A stretch of 40,743 nt of DNA from the NCBI GenBank assembly GCA_001314655.1, contig LJSF01000006.1, forward strand, positions 169,068 through 209,810, written 5' to 3'. The notes beneath the pieces are model-generated. The model saw only the letters and a list, made by a program, of their open reading frames with translations, was not told the origin of the DNA and did not search any database. Made by a program: the position numbers and the translations under genes. The stretch is from Rhodobacteraceae bacterium HLUCCA08 (GTDB lineage: Bacteria; Pseudomonadota; Alphaproteobacteria; Rhodobacterales; Rhodobacteraceae). This document shows positions 1-8,246 of this stretch, in pieces (position 1 is the stretch's first letter; each line of letters opens with the position of its first letter).

Positions 1-36
1 CGCGGGCGCGCGCCCGCCATGGTGCCGGGAGAATGA
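1..36 (+). CDS. 3' end of an upstream gene (partial)
   Basis: Reading frame 1 is open from the window edge and ends at TGA 34-36, giving the tail RGRAPAMVPGE. The stop overlaps an ATG at 33 (ATGA), the usual sign of translational coupling to bchP. In Rhodobacter the gene before bchP is a PucC/LhaA-like transporter, but eleven residues are too few to identify it. Confidence 0.35.
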   Translation, partial: RGRAPAMVPGE

Positions 37-38
37 CC

Positions 39-1217
39 ATGTTCGATGTCGTTGTCGTGGGCGGAGGCCCCGCGGGCGCCACCGCCGCCGAGGATCTGGC
101 CCGGTCGGGTCACAGCGTGGCCCTGCTGGACCGGGCCGGACGGATCAAGCCCTGCGGCGGCGCCATCCCGCCCCGGCTGATCCGCGATTTCCACATCCCC
201 GACGACCAGATCGTCGCCCGGATCACCACCGCGCGGATGATCTCGCCCAAGGGGCGGCGGGTCGATATCCCGATCGAGAACGGCTTTGTCGGCATGGTCG
301 ACCGCGAACATTTCGACGCCTTCCTGCGCGACCGCGCCGAGGACGCCGGCGCGACCCGCGTCACCGGCACCTATGTGCGGATCGACCGCGACGACGACGG
401 CACCCGGGTGATCTACCGCGACAAGAAGACCGGCACCGAGGCCGCGCTGCCCGCCCGGCTGGTGATCGGCGCCGACGGGGCGCGTTCGAACGTGGCCCGC
501 GACGAGGTTCCGGGCGGCGATCGCATACCTTACGTCATCGCCTATCACGAGATCATCGCCGCCCCCGGACCGGTGGGCGAGTATCACCCCGACCGCTGCG
601 ACGTGGTCTATGACGGGGCGATTTCGCCGGATTTCTACGGCTGGGTGTTCCCGCACGGGGCGCAGGCCAGCGTCGGCATGGGGTCGATGGTGCGCGATGT
701 CGACCTCAAGGGCGCGACGGCGGCGTTGCGCGCGGCCTCGGGCCTGGCCGACTGCGCCACGATCCGCAAGGAAGGCGCGCCGATCCCGCTCAAGCCGCTG
801 GATCGCTGGGACAATGGCCGCGACGTGGTGCTGGCCGGCGATGCGGCCGGCGTCGTGGCGCCCTCCTCGGGCGAGGGGATCTATTACGCCATGGTCGGCG
901 GCCGGGTCGCGGCGACCGCGGCGGCGGCCTGCCTGACCACCGGCCGCATCAGCGACCTGCGGCTTGCACGCAAGCTGTTCATGCGCGAACACAAGACCGT
1001 TTTCCGGGTTCTGGGCGCGATGCAAAAGGCCTATTACCGGTCCGACGAGCGGCGCGAGCGCTTCGTGTCGCTGTGCCATGACATCGACGTGCAGCGGCTG
1101 ACCTTCGAGGCCTACATGAACAAGGAACTGGTCCGGGCGCGGCCGATGGCGCATCTGAAGATCGGGCTCAAGAACATCGCCCATCTGTGGGGCCTTGTCC
1201 GCCCGGAACGGGTGTGA
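39..1217 (+). CDS. bchP: Geranylgeranyl diphosphate/bacteriochlorophyll reductase BchP
   Basis: Flavoprotein of the geranylgeranyl reductase family. It reduces three double bonds of the geranylgeranyl tail to phytyl, on bacteriochlorophyll or its precursor, using NADPH, at the membrane. The N-terminus has the FAD dinucleotide motif GGGPAG (residues 8-13), followed by the family segment RIKPCGGAIPPRL and MVDREHFDAFLR. A second FAD motif, VLAGDAAGVVAP, is near residue 264. Length about 392 is normal for BchP. An ATG at 33 is also in frame and overlaps the upstream stop, but the GGGAG at 27-31 lies at a proper distance only from the ATG at 39, which also fits the short N-terminus of Rhodobacter BchP. 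The gene overlaps idi at its 3' end. Confidence 0.95.
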   Translation: MFDVVVVGGGPAGATAAEDLARSGHSVALLDRAGRIKPCGGAIPPRLIRDFHIPDDQIVARITTARMISPKGRRVDIPIENGFVGMVDREHFDAFLRDRAEDAGATRVTGTYVRIDRDDDGTRVIYRDKKTGTEAALPARLVIGADGARSNVARDEVPGGDRIPYVIAYHEIIAAPGPVGEYHPDRCDVVYDGAISPDFYGWVFPHGAQASVGMGSMVRDVDLKGATAALRAASGLADCATIRKEGAPIPLKPLDRWDNGRDVVLAGDAAGVVAPSSGEGIYYAMVGGRVAATAAAACLTTGRISDLRLARKLFMREHKTVFRVLGAMQKAYYRSDERRERFVSLCHDIDVQRLTFEAYMNKELVRARPMAHLKIGLKNIAHLWGLVRPERV

Positions 1218-1744
1218 CCGATACGATCCCGGCCTGGGTCAACGGCGATCTGCGGCCCGTGGACAAGCTCGAGGTGCATCGCCGGGGCCTGCGCCACAAG
1301 GCGGTCAGCGTCTTCGTGCTGCGCGGGACCGAGGTGCTGATCCAGCAGCGCGCGGCGGCCAAGTATCACACGCCGGGTCTGTGGGCGAATACCTGCTGCA
1401 CCCATCCCGCCTGGGACGAGGATCCGGCCGCCTGCGCCAGGCGCCGGCTGGACGAAGAACTGGGGATCACCGGGCTGGCGCCGGTCTGGCGCGACCGGGT
1501 GGAATACCGCGCCGATGTGGGCGGCGGGCTGACCGAACACGAGGTGGTGGACCTCTTCGTCGCGCGGGCCCGGCCCGACATGCCGCTGGCGCCGAACCCG
1601 GCCGAGGTCATGGCGACCGATTGGGTCGATATCTACGCCCTGGCCGCCCGCACCACGCGCCATCCCGAGGTCTATACCCCCTGGCTGCGCATCTACCTGG
1701 CCGAGCACATGAACACGATCTTCGGCGACCTGGTGACCTTCTAG
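1214..1744 (+). CDS. idi: Isopentenyl-diphosphate delta-isomerase, type I
   Basis: Nudix-fold enzyme that interconverts isopentenyl and dimethylallyl diphosphate, the entry step to GGPP for carotenoids and the bacteriochlorophyll tail. The sequence shows the catalytic cysteine region NTCCTHP (Cys61/62, His64), the Nudix-like RRRLDEELG (about 77-84) and the acidic TEHEVVDLF (107-115) carrying the catalytic glutamate. I start it at GTG 1214, which overlaps the bchP stop as GTGA and gives 176 residues, the length of the idi reading frame behind bchP in Rhodobacter. An upstream in-frame ATG at 1187 would add nine residues inside bchP. Its 3' end faces dxs with a 10-bp gap. Confidence 0.93.
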   Translation: MTDTIPAWVNGDLRPVDKLEVHRRGLRHKAVSVFVLRGTEVLIQQRAAAKYHTPGLWANTCCTHPAWDEDPAACARRRLDEELGITGLAPVWRDRVEYRADVGGGLTEHEVVDLFVARARPDMPLAPNPAEVMATDWVDIYALAARTTRHPEVYTPWLRIYLAEHMNTIFGDLVTF

Positions 1745-1754
1745 GCCCCGGCCG

Positions 1755-3677
1755 TCAGACCAGGACCCGCTGCCCCCGCGCGCTCAGCCCCGCCGCCTGC
1801 AGGGCGGTGGCGGCGATGTCGATCGCGGTCAGCCCGGCCTCGGCATACATGGCGTCGGGCGCGGCCTGGGCGATGAACCGGTCCGGCAGGGTCATGGTGC
1901 GCAGCTGGCAGCGTCCGTCCAGCAGCCCCTGGTTGGCCAGCCAGTGCAGCACCATGGCACCGAACCCGCCTTGCGCGCCCTGTTCGACCGTGACCAGCGC
2001 CCGGTGCCCCTTGACCAGCCGGCGCAGCAGCGCATGGTCCAGCGGCTTGGCGAAACGCGCATCGGCCAATGTCACCGACACGCCCTGGTCGCGCAGCGCG
2101 CGGGCAGCCTTGCGGCATTCGCCCAGATGCGCGCCGAAGGACAGGATCGCGACCTCGTCGCCCTCCTCCAGCACCCGGCCGCGGCCGATCTCCAGCACCG
2201 CGCCCGTCTCGGGCAGCGGCACGCCGGCGCCCTCGCCGCGCGGATAGCGGAAGGCGATGGGGCCGCTGTCATGGGCCGCCGCGGTGGCGACCATGTGGAC
2301 CAGTTCGGCCTCGTCGCCGGCGGCCATCACGACCATGCCCGGCAGGGCCGACAGAAAGCCGATGTCGAAGGCCCCGGCATGGGTCGGCCCGTCGGCCCCC
2401 ACCAGCCCGGCGCGGTCGATGGCGAAGCGCACCGGCAGGCCCTGAAGCGCGACGTCATGGACGACCTGGTCGTAGCCGCGCTGCAGGAAGGTCGAATAGA
2501 TCGCGCAAAAGGGTTTCAGCCCCGCGGCCGCCATGCCGGCGCTGAAGGTGACGCCGTGCTGTTCGGCGATCCCGACATCGAAGACCCGGGTCGGGAACCG
2601 GTCGGCCATCAGGTCGACCCCGGTGCCGCCGGGCATCGCGGCGGTGACGGCGACGATCGCCGGATCGGCCGCGGCGGCGCGGGCCAGAGCCTGGCCGAAC
2701 ACCTTGGTATAGGAGGGCGCATTGGGCCGCGCCTTGGCCTGGGCGCCGGTGGCGACCTCGAACTTGCCCACGCCGTGGCCGCGATCGGCGGCGGTTTCGG
2801 CGGGGCCGTAGCCCTTGCCCTTGACGGTGCAGACATGGATCAGCGTCGGGCCCGTCGCCCGCGCCCGGGCGGCGCGCAGCACCGGCAGCAATTGGGTCAT
2901 GTCATGCCCGTCGATCGGGCCGATATAGGAAAAGCCCAGTTCCTCGAACAGGGTCCCCTGCCCGCCCGGCAGCGCCGTGACCAGCGACCGCGCCCGGCGG
3001 GCATGATCGCGGATCGGGCCGGGCAGCGCGGCCTCGAACCCTTCGGCCATCTTCTGCGCCACGCCCAGCGGCCCGGAATAGAGCCCGCTGAGATAGCGCG
3101 ACATCGCCCCGGTGGGCGGCGCGATCGACATTTCGTTGTCATTGAGGATCACGAACAGCCGCCGGCCCTCGTGACCGGCGTTGTTCAGCGCCTCGTAGGC
3201 CATGCCGGCACTGATCGACCCGTCGCCGATCACGGCGATGGAATCGCCGGTCGGCTGGCCCATGTCGCGGCCCACGGCAAAGCCCAGCGCGGCGCTGATC
3301 GAGGTGCTGGAATGGGCCGCACCGAACGGATCATGGGGGCTTTCGTCGCGCTTGGTGAAGCCCGACAGCCCGCCTTCCTGGCGCAGGGTGCGGATCCGGT
3401 CGCGGCGCCCGGTCAGCACCTTGTGCGGATAGCATTGGTGGCCGACATCCCAGATCAGCTTGTCGCGCGGGGTGTCGAAGACGGCATGCAGCGCGACCGT
3501 CAGTTCGACCACGCCCAGCGACGATCCCAGGTGCCCGCCGGTCCGGCTGACCGCGTCGATCACCTCGGCGCGCAATTCGTCCGACAGCGCGCCCAGGGCG
3601 GCGTCGGACAATTTGCGCAGGTCGCGCGGGTCGCGCACCAGGTCCAGGGTCGGGGTCTGCGGCTGTGTGTCGGTCAT
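1755..3677 (-). CDS. dxs: 1-deoxy-D-xylulose-5-phosphate synthase
   Basis: Thiamine-diphosphate transketolase-type enzyme that condenses pyruvate and glyceraldehyde 3-phosphate, the first step of the MEP isoprenoid pathway, in the cytoplasm. Visible features are the active-site histidine loops GGHLGSS (His49) and [10 protein letters not shown] (His80), the ThDP motif [18 protein letters not shown] (151-168) and the pyrimidine-domain stretch [15 protein letters not shown]. The 640 residues match the family. I choose ATG 3677 because GGAGGC lies nine bases before it; a longer frame to 3785 has no such support and runs through hairpins. It follows pufX on the same strand, the Rhodobacter order, so it can be read through from puf or from its own promoter in the 186-bp spacer. 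Confidence 0.96.
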   Translation of the reverse strand: MTDTQPQTPTLDLVRDPRDLRKLSDAALGALSDELRAEVIDAVSRTGGHLGSSLGVVELTVALHAVFDTPRDKLIWDVGHQCYPHKVLTGRRDRIRTLRQEGGLSGFTKRDESPHDPFGAAHSSTSISAALGFAVGRDMGQPTGDSIAVIGDGSISAGMAYEALNNAGHEGRRLFVILNDNEMSIAPPTGAMSRYLSGLYSGPLGVAQKMAEGFEAALPGPIRDHARRARSLVTALPGGQGTLFEELGFSYIGPIDGHDMTQLLPVLRAARARATGPTLIHVCTVKGKGYGPAETAADRGHGVGKFEVATGAQAKARPNAPSYTKVFGQALARAAAADPAIVAVTAAMPGGTGVDLMADRFPTRVFDVGIAEQHGVTFSAGMAAAGLKPFCAIYSTFLQRGYDQVVHDVALQGLPVRFAIDRAGLVGADGPTHAGAFDIGFLSALPGMVVMAAGDEAELVHMVATAAAHDSGPIAFRYPRGEGAGVPLPETGAVLEIGRGRVLEEGDEVAILSFGAHLGECRKAARALRDQGVSVTLADARFAKPLDHALLRRLVKGHRALVTVEQGAQGGFGAMVLHWLANQGLLDGRCQLRTMTLPDRFIAQAAPDAMYAEAGLTAIDIAATALQAAGLSARGQRVLV

Positions 3678-3704
3678 CGTCGTGCCTCCTTCACGAAAAC
3701 GTAA

Positions 3705-3735
3705 GCGCCAGAGGGGGGATTGTTCCCTCTGGCGC
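3705..3735 (-). terminator. Strong hairpin between pufX and dxs
   Basis: A perfect 11-bp stem (GCGCCAGAGGG at 3705-3715 with its complement at 3725-3735) with a 9-nt loop lies after pufX in the direction of transcription. The minus strand then reads TTACGTTTTCG, a weak T-rich tail. It probably ends, or marks the 3' end of, most puf mRNA, with some read-through into dxs. Confidence 0.6.
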
Positions 3736-3738
3736 CAG

Positions 3739-3757
3739 CTCCTGTTGCCAGCAGGAG
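3739..3757 (-). terminator. Second, shorter hairpin after pufX
   Basis: CTCCTG (3739-3744) pairs with CAGGAG (3752-3757) around a 7-nt loop. It lies just before the stronger hairpin in transcription order and may act with it in protecting or ending the pufLMX mRNA. Confidence 0.35.
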
Positions 3758-3863
3758 AGGTCGGAGACGCGGCGCGGTGAGGCACCGGCCCCCACCGGAC
3801 GACCCAGGGAACAGGGCCGCCCGAGGGCAGACGGAGGGCGGTCGCCCGCCCCCCGGGTCCGTG

Positions 3864-4103
3864 TCAGCCGATCCGGGTCGCGGCCTGGTCGATCACCAGG
3901 TCCGACCGGTTGATCGGATCGGGCGTGAACCGGCTGTCTTCGGGCAGAACGTTGCTGCCGAACCAGCCCAGAAAAGCGATGCCCAGCCAGACCACCAGCA
4001 CCACGGCGGCGGCATAGCCCGCGCCCTTGAGCATCAGGTAGGTGACGTTCGCGGTCAGCTGGCCCCGGCGCCCGAGTTGCAGCATGTCGTTGTCGTCGGC
4101 CAT
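3864..4103 (-). CDS. pufX: PufX, intrinsic membrane protein of the LH1-RC core
   Basis: Small single-span protein that opens or caps the LH1 ring and permits quinone exchange at the reaction centre. The 79 residues have a short polar N-terminus, one transmembrane helix (about 25-49) and a polar C-terminus. The segment YLMLKGAGYA matches the MMKGAGWA region of Rhodobacter PufX at the start of the helix. Position directly after pufM, 10 bp downstream, and length (82 in Rba. sphaeroides) agree. I use ATG 4103 because GAGGAG lies upstream; an in-frame ATG at 4154 is inside pufM. PufX is poorly conserved in sequence; overall identity here looks low, so the call leans on the KGAG motif, topology and locus. 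Confidence 0.88.
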   Translation of the reverse strand: MADDNDMLQLGRRGQLTANVTYLMLKGAGYAAAVVLVVWLGIAFLGWFGSNVLPEDSRFTPDPINRSDLVIDQAATRIG

Positions 4104-4113
4104 CTCGTTCTCC

Positions 4114-5040
4114 TCAGTTGAGCGGGGCGTAGCCATGGTCCTGCGCCCAGACATACCAGTTGTCCACGACGGTGCCGGACAGCAGGATCCCGATCCCGCC
4201 GGTCAGCGTGGTCAGCACCGCGAACCACCAGGCCCAGCGGTGGATGCCTTCCATCGTGGCGTTGAAACCCATGGTCCAGCGCCAGAACAGCGCCGCCCGT
4301 TCGGCCGCGGTGCCGCGGTCGATCGACTGCTCGATCTCGCGTTCGCCGCCGAAGCGGCTGACCGCCAGGATCGTCGCCCCGTGCATGGCGAACAGCAGGG
4401 CCGAGCCATAGAGGAACACGATCGAAAGCGCGTGGAACGGATTGTAGAACAGGTTTCCGTGAATGATCGAGAACAGGTTGGTCCAGTCCAGGTGGCTGAA
4501 GATGCCGTAGGGCACCGCCTCGGACCAGCTGCCCATCAGGATCGGCCGGATCAGGCCCAGCACCAGGAACAGCCAGATCGCGCTGGCAAAGGCCCAGGCG
4601 ACATGCTTGCCCATCTTCAGGTCGACCGCCCGCTGATAGGTCCGGACCCACCAGGCCATGACCGAGATCAGCAGAAAGAACGATGCGATCAACCAGCCCA
4701 GCCCCTCGCCCAGCGGCGGAATGCCAAGGCCGTATTCCGGCCCGGGCGGTTCCAGCGAGAACCAGAACAGGTCACGCAGGAACACCGCCGGGTTGTAGCC
4801 CGCCTGGTCCCAGAACGACACCCCGACGATCAGGAACCACAGCGAACCGGTCGCCAGGCTGATCACCCCCCAGGGGCCCAGGTAGATCGGCCCCAGCTGG
4901 GCATTGCCGAACCAGCCGAACAGGCGCGAGAAACCGGGGTTCCTGGTGCGGCCCTCGCTCAGGTCGACGTCCTCGGTCACGCCCAGTTCGGGCGGGCCCT
5001 GGACCTGGACCTGGGTGAAGATGTTGTAATACTCAGCCAT
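4114..5040 (-). CDS. pufM: Photosynthetic reaction centre M subunit
   Basis: One of the two membrane subunits that hold the special-pair bacteriochlorophylls, the bacteriopheophytins, the quinones and the non-haem iron. The 308 residues equal Rba. sphaeroides PufM and are strikingly similar, starting MAEYYNIF and carrying [15 protein letters not shown]-type and [16 protein letters not shown] segments, the special-pair ligand region [10 protein letters not shown], the iron ligands around [12 protein letters not shown] and MEGIHRWA, and the C-terminus [15 protein letters not shown]. Five hydrophobic helices are visible. Its start overlaps the pufL stop by 8 bp (ATGGCTGA), so L and M are translationally coupled. 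Confidence 0.98.
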   Translation of the reverse strand: MAEYYNIFTQVQVQGPPELGVTEDVDLSEGRTRNPGFSRLFGWFGNAQLGPIYLGPWGVISLATGSLWFLIVGVSFWDQAGYNPAVFLRDLFWFSLEPPGPEYGLGIPPLGEGLGWLIASFFLLISVMAWWVRTYQRAVDLKMGKHVAWAFASAIWLFLVLGLIRPILMGSWSEAVPYGIFSHLDWTNLFSIIHGNLFYNPFHALSIVFLYGSALLFAMHGATILAVSRFGGEREIEQSIDRGTAAERAALFWRWTMGFNATMEGIHRWAWWFAVLTTLTGGIGILLSGTVVDNWYVWAQDHGYAPLN

Positions 5041-5881
5041 TGACGCCTCCTTCGGCTCCGACCCACCAGGGCAGATCGACCCACCAGTACCACCAGTCGG
5101 CCCAGACGCCGAACCAGACGGTGCCGGAAATCACGATGCAGACCGCGCTCCAGAAGCCGGCATTCAGCGCCAGCAACAGGCCCAGACGGTGGATCCCCAG
5201 CGGCCCGATGGAATAGCCGATCAGGTCGCGGAAATAGGTGTCTTCATGGTCGGGGGTCTTGACCTCTTCGCCCTTGCCCGGGTTCAGCGCCGACAGCACG
5301 AGCGATCCGTGCAGCGCCAGCGCGAAGCAGGTGGTGAAGAAGAACGTGACCGCGATCATATGCGCGGGGTTGTAGTGGAAATTGCCGTAGGCGTAGCCCA
5401 CGTTGTTGACCCAGTCGAGGTGGCTCCAGATCCCGTAGGGAAAGCCGTGCCCCCAGGCGCCCAGCAGGACCGGGCGGATGATCACCAGGGTGACATAGGC
5501 CAGGATGGCGACGCCGAAGGCGATCGGCACGTGATAGCCGATGCCCAGCTTGCGGCAGATCTCGACCTCGCGCAGGGCCCAGGACACGAAGGCCCCGACC
5601 GCGCAGACGGTGATCAATTGCCACAGCCCCCCGTCAAGCAGCGGCGCGGCCCCCAGGCCGTAATCCAGCGGCGGCGGGTTGATCGAGATGAGCCAGGGAT
5701 TCCAGGTATCGCCCTGGCTCGCACCCCAGAAGATCAGGGCGGTGCCGAGGGCGGCAAAGAACAGCGTCGTGACTCCGAAGAAGCCCACGTAGAACGGGCC
5801 CACCCAGAAGTCGAACAGATCGCCGCCAACCAGCGTCCCACCCCGGACGCGGTATTTTCTTTCGAAGGTGAGCTGAGCCAT
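5033..5881 (-). CDS. pufL: Photosynthetic reaction centre L subunit
   Basis: Partner of PufM in the reaction-centre heterodimer; holds half of the special pair and the active-branch pheophytin pocket. The 282 residues equal the Rba. sphaeroides length. Conserved stretches include FERKYRV at the start, [18 protein letters not shown] (with the glutamate near 104 that contacts the pheophytin), [11 protein letters not shown], the ligand segment [10 protein letters not shown], and [14 protein letters not shown]. Start ATG 5881 has GGAG eight bases upstream and gives MAQLTFERK, matching the known N-terminus; an in-frame TTG two codons earlier is not needed. It overlaps pufM by 8 bp and lies 121 bp after pufA, across a hairpin. 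Confidence 0.98.
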   Translation of the reverse strand: MAQLTFERKYRVRGGTLVGGDLFDFWVGPFYVGFFGVTTLFFAALGTALIFWGASQGDTWNPWLISINPPPLDYGLGAAPLLDGGLWQLITVCAVGAFVSWALREVEICRKLGIGYHVPIAFGVAILAYVTLVIIRPVLLGAWGHGFPYGIWSHLDWVNNVGYAYGNFHYNPAHMIAVTFFFTTCFALALHGSLVLSALNPGKGEEVKTPDHEDTYFRDLIGYSIGPLGIHRLGLLLALNAGFWSAVCIVISGTVWFGVWADWWYWWVDLPWWVGAEGGVNG

Positions 5882-5944
5882 CTTCAAACTCCAGATATGC
5901 GCGGAACGGTCGAAAGGGGCGCCGAACCGCCGGTTGGTCGGGTT

Positions 5945-5980
5945 GTCCGCGGGCGACCCCGGTAAGGGCCGCCCGCGGAC
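5945..5980 (-). promoter_or_regulatory. Intercistronic RNA hairpin between pufA and pufL
   Basis: Perfect 11-bp GC-rich stem, GTCCGCGGGCG (5945-5955) with CGCCCGCGGAC (5970-5980); three more C-G pairs can form inside the 14-nt loop (5957-5959 with 5966-5968). In Rhodobacter a hairpin at this place protects the pufBA part of the mRNA from 3' decay and lets antenna protein outnumber reaction-centre protein. The same role is inferred here. Confidence 0.75.
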
Positions 5981-6002
5981 GCAGTCGTTACCGGACCGCG
6001 CC

Positions 6003-6170
6003 TTATTCGACGGCGGCCGCCTCGCTGAAGGCGAGGGTGAACCAGTTGGTCTCGGGATTGCTGAGCAGGACGAGGTGAATCATCACCGCCAGCAGGAACA
6101 GGAACACGCCCTGCGCCACGAAAACGCGGCGGGGATCCCAGATCAGCCAGATCTTGTAGAACTGTGACAT
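6003..6170 (-). CDS. pufA: LH1 antenna alpha polypeptide
   Basis: Light-harvesting 1 alpha chain of 55 residues, one transmembrane helix, binding bacteriochlorophyll and carotenoid in the ring around the reaction centre. The translation begins [20 protein letters not shown], runs through [21 protein letters not shown] and ends AAAVE. The histidine in AVMIH is the bacteriochlorophyll ligand. The [22 protein letters not shown] block is nearly that of Rhodobacter PufA. A Shine-Dalgarno AAGGAAGGGAG precedes the ATG. It lies 16 bp after pufB. Confidence 0.97.
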   Translation of the reverse strand: MSQFYKIWLIWDPRRVFVAQGVFLFLLAVMIHLVLLSNPETNWFTLAFSEAAAVE

Positions 6171-6186
6171 CTGTGCGCTCCCTTCC

Positions 6187-6342
6187 TTACCACGAGAACC
6201 AGGGCAGTTTGATGTACGTCAGGATATGAGCGACGACCGCGATCCCAGCGAAGATCGTGAACCCGCTCATATACACCGAGTGCAGTTCCTGCGCCTGCTC
6301 GTCAGTGAGACCTGTGAAGGACAGGTCCGATTTGTCAGCCAT
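6187..6342 (-). CDS. pufB: LH1 antenna beta polypeptide
   Basis: Light-harvesting 1 beta chain of 51 residues. It begins [20 protein letters not shown], has the conserved [10 protein letters not shown] before the single helix, the bacteriochlorophyll-ligand histidine in IAVVAHIL, and the aromatic end KLPWFSW. The Shine-Dalgarno AAAGGA lies eight bases before ATG 6342 and overlaps a 12-bp palindrome that could hide it. It is the first structural gene after the pufQ spacer. Confidence 0.97.
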   Translation of the reverse strand: MADKSDLSFTGLTDEQAQELHSVYMSGFTIFAGIAVVAHILTYIKLPWFSW

Positions 6343-6349
6343 TGTGTTT

Positions 6350-6421
6350 CCTTTCGAAAGGCAGTCAGGCCTGACGCCGCGTGACCCCCGCGGCCGGGTT
6401 TCGACAGGGGCTCGTCCCCTG
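6350..6421 (-). promoter_or_regulatory. Cluster of palindromes in the pufQ-pufB leader
   Basis: Three perfect palindromic elements lie in the 134-bp pufQ-pufB spacer: CCTTTCGAAAGG (6350-6361), which includes the pufB ribosome-binding site; GTCAGGCCTGAC (6364-6375); and a 6-bp stem CAGGGG/CCCCTG with a 5-nt loop (6405-6421). They are likely RNA structures for processing, 5' stability or translation control of pufBA. Confidence 0.5.
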
Positions 6422-6476
6422 CCCTGGCATCGCCCCCGCCTTGCGGAAGGGTCGAATTCCGGTGCCGCAGGCGCCC

Positions 6477-6701
6477 TCAGGCGCTGAAGATCTGCGGCGT
6501 GATGGTGCGCGCCTGGCTCAGCGCCCGGGCGATCGGCCCCTTGCGGGGCGCGTCGCTGTCGCGCAGCGTGGCCCAGGCGCAGGCGATGATCGCGCCCGGC
6601 AGGCTGACCGCGAAGATCAGCCCGAAATAGACCTTGTATTCCTGCCGCGGCGACTTGTGCCGCCCGCGCAGGATCGGGGTTTCGGTGGTCATGTCGGTCA
6701 T
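6477..6701 (-). CDS. pufQ: PufQ
   Basis: Small protein of 74 residues encoded at the head of Rhodobacter puf operons and linked to bacteriochlorophyll synthesis or delivery. It has a polar N-terminus with [17 protein letters not shown], one transmembrane helix (about 24-45), and a C-terminus [20 protein letters not shown] that closely follows the GPFARAWREAGEITPEIF pattern of Rba. capsulatus PufQ. The ATG at 6701 overlaps the bchZ stop as ATGA and has GGAGGAG nine bases before it. The puf promoter is therefore expected inside bchZ or farther upstream. Confidence 0.92.
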   Translation of the reverse strand: MTDMTTETPILRGRHKSPRQEYKVYFGLIFAVSLPGAIIACAWATLRDSDAPRKGPIARALSQARTITPQIFSA

Positions 6702-8164
6702 CGGCTTTCTCCTCCGGTGGTGACATCGAGTGTGGCGACGGTTTCGCGGATGACGCGATCCGCGCCGGCGGCGAGCGCGGCGGTCTCGGCCGCGTCGCGC
6801 AAGGCTTTGGCCGCGGAAATCCGGGTCAGGACCGGATGCCGCGCGACCAGTTCGTCCAGCAGCGCCTGGGCATCCGCGTCCCAGGGGAAGTCGCGGCGCA
6901 GCGGCGTCGGGGTGGCGGTGCCGGCATCCATCTCGGCGGCCAGCGGCAGGATATGGAACAGCGCGTCGAACAGGCCGTTGCAGATCTCCTGCAGCAGATA
7001 GACCGCGCCGGCATAGCCCATGAAGGGCGTGCCGGTGGCGCGCCGGATCGCGGCGCCGGGGAAGCTGGCGGGGATGAAGGTCGGCGCCGGGCCATGCCCG
7101 CGCTTGCCCTCGGCCAGGTAGATCTTTTCGTTGATCGAGCCCATCACGACCAGCGGCCCTTCGCGCGCGATCAGCGACCGGACCTCTTCGTTGTTGGTCT
7201 TGGAGCCGGCGGTGCGGGCCACGGCGAAGGCACAGGGCAGGCCCAGATCGCCTTCCAGGTAGTGCCGGATGCCGCGGGCATAGGTCTCGTTGGCGACGAT
7301 GCCGAATGTCGCGGTGGCGTAGAAATCCTGCGTGACCGACCGCCACAGATCCCAGAGCGGCTTCAGCGTCGAATGCTTTTCGCGCGCGATGAAGGGCTCG
7401 GGGTCCAGGCCCGTCAGCTCGCCCAGCTTGCGCAGGAACAGCGTGGTGCTGTCCAGCCCGATCGGCGCCTGCAGATAGGGCTTGCCCAGCACCTCGCACA
7501 GGCCGCGGCCGAATTCGCGATACATGCAGATGTTCACATCCGCATTCACCAGGTTGCGCATCTCGGCCAGATGGGCGCCCAGCGGCAGCACCATGTTGAC
7601 CTCGGCGCCGATGCCTTCGACCAGGCGGCGGATCTCGGCCAGGTCCGAGGGCATGTTGAAGCTGCCATACATCGGCCCCAGGATATTGACCCGGGGGGCC
7701 GCACCGTCTTCGCGCTTCTTCTCGGGCGGCATCCGGCCCTTGGTCTGGCCGAATTCGGTGAACAGCCAGGTCATCGCCCGGTCGGCCGCCTGCCACTGAT
7801 CCTCGTCGATGGTGCGCGGCAGGAAACGCTGGATATTGGTGCCCTGAGGCGTGACGCCACCGCCGATCATCTCGGCGATGGACCCGGTCACGACCACCGC
7901 CGGCAGCGCCGGGTCGAGCGTGCCCCAGGCCCGCTTCATCGCGCCTTCGGTGCCGTCGCGGCCCAGTTCCTCTTCGCCCAGGCCGGTGACGACGATGGGC
8001 AATTCATGCGGCGGCAGCGCGTCGGTGTAATGCAGCACCGAGGTCACCGGCAGGTTTTCGCAGCCCACCGGGCCGTCGATCACCACCTGAAGCCCCTTCA
8101 CGGCGGTAAAGCAGTAAACGGCGCCCCAATAGCCGCCGGCGCGGTCATGGTCCTGGATCAGCAT
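6698..8164 (-). CDS. bchZ: Chlorophyllide a reductase subunit BchZ
   Basis: Nitrogenase-like catalytic subunit that with BchY forms the complex reducing ring B of chlorophyllide a to the bacteriochlorin, fed by BchX. The 488 residues show the BchZ start [14 protein letters not shown], the cysteine segment [20 protein letters not shown] (cluster or subunit contact region), SGSI-type [11 protein letters not shown], and [15 protein letters not shown] 8164 is chosen over the in-frame start 36 bases upstream because it has AAGGCGG before it and gives the family N-terminus. It lies 82 bp after bchY; that spacer holds no clear promoter. It overlaps pufQ by 4 bp. Confidence 0.96.
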   Translation of the reverse strand: MLIQDHDRAGGYWGAVYCFTAVKGLQVVIDGPVGCENLPVTSVLHYTDALPPHELPIVVTGLGEEELGRDGTEGAMKRAWGTLDPALPAVVVTGSIAEMIGGGVTPQGTNIQRFLPRTIDEDQWQAADRAMTWLFTEFGQTKGRMPPEKKREDGAAPRVNILGPMYGSFNMPSDLAEIRRLVEGIGAEVNMVLPLGAHLAEMRNLVNADVNICMYREFGRGLCEVLGKPYLQAPIGLDSTTLFLRKLGELTGLDPEPFIAREKHSTLKPLWDLWRSVTQDFYATATFGIVANETYARGIRHYLEGDLGLPCAFAVARTAGSKTNNEEVRSLIAREGPLVVMGSINEKIYLAEGKRGHGPAPTFIPASFPGAAIRRATGTPFMGYAGAVYLLQEICNGLFDALFHILPLAAEMDAGTATPTPLRRDFPWDADAQALLDELVARHPVLTRISAAKALRDAAETAALAAGADRVIRETVATLDVTTGGESR

Positions 8165-8246
8165 GGTGCACCGCCTTTCGCACCGACGCGCACCCGACAT
8201 GATACCGACGCGAAACAGAAAGCAGTTTTCAGGGCCATCGGGCGCA

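Noticed and set aside
1944-3704. 586-codon plus-strand frame opposite dxs
   Set aside because: Gln/Arg/Asp-rich antisense shadow; dxs in the other strand is fully conserved.
8165-8246. Separate promoter in the 82-bp bchY-bchZ spacer
   Set aside because: No convincing -35/-10 pair or operator; ordinary in-operon spacing is enough.
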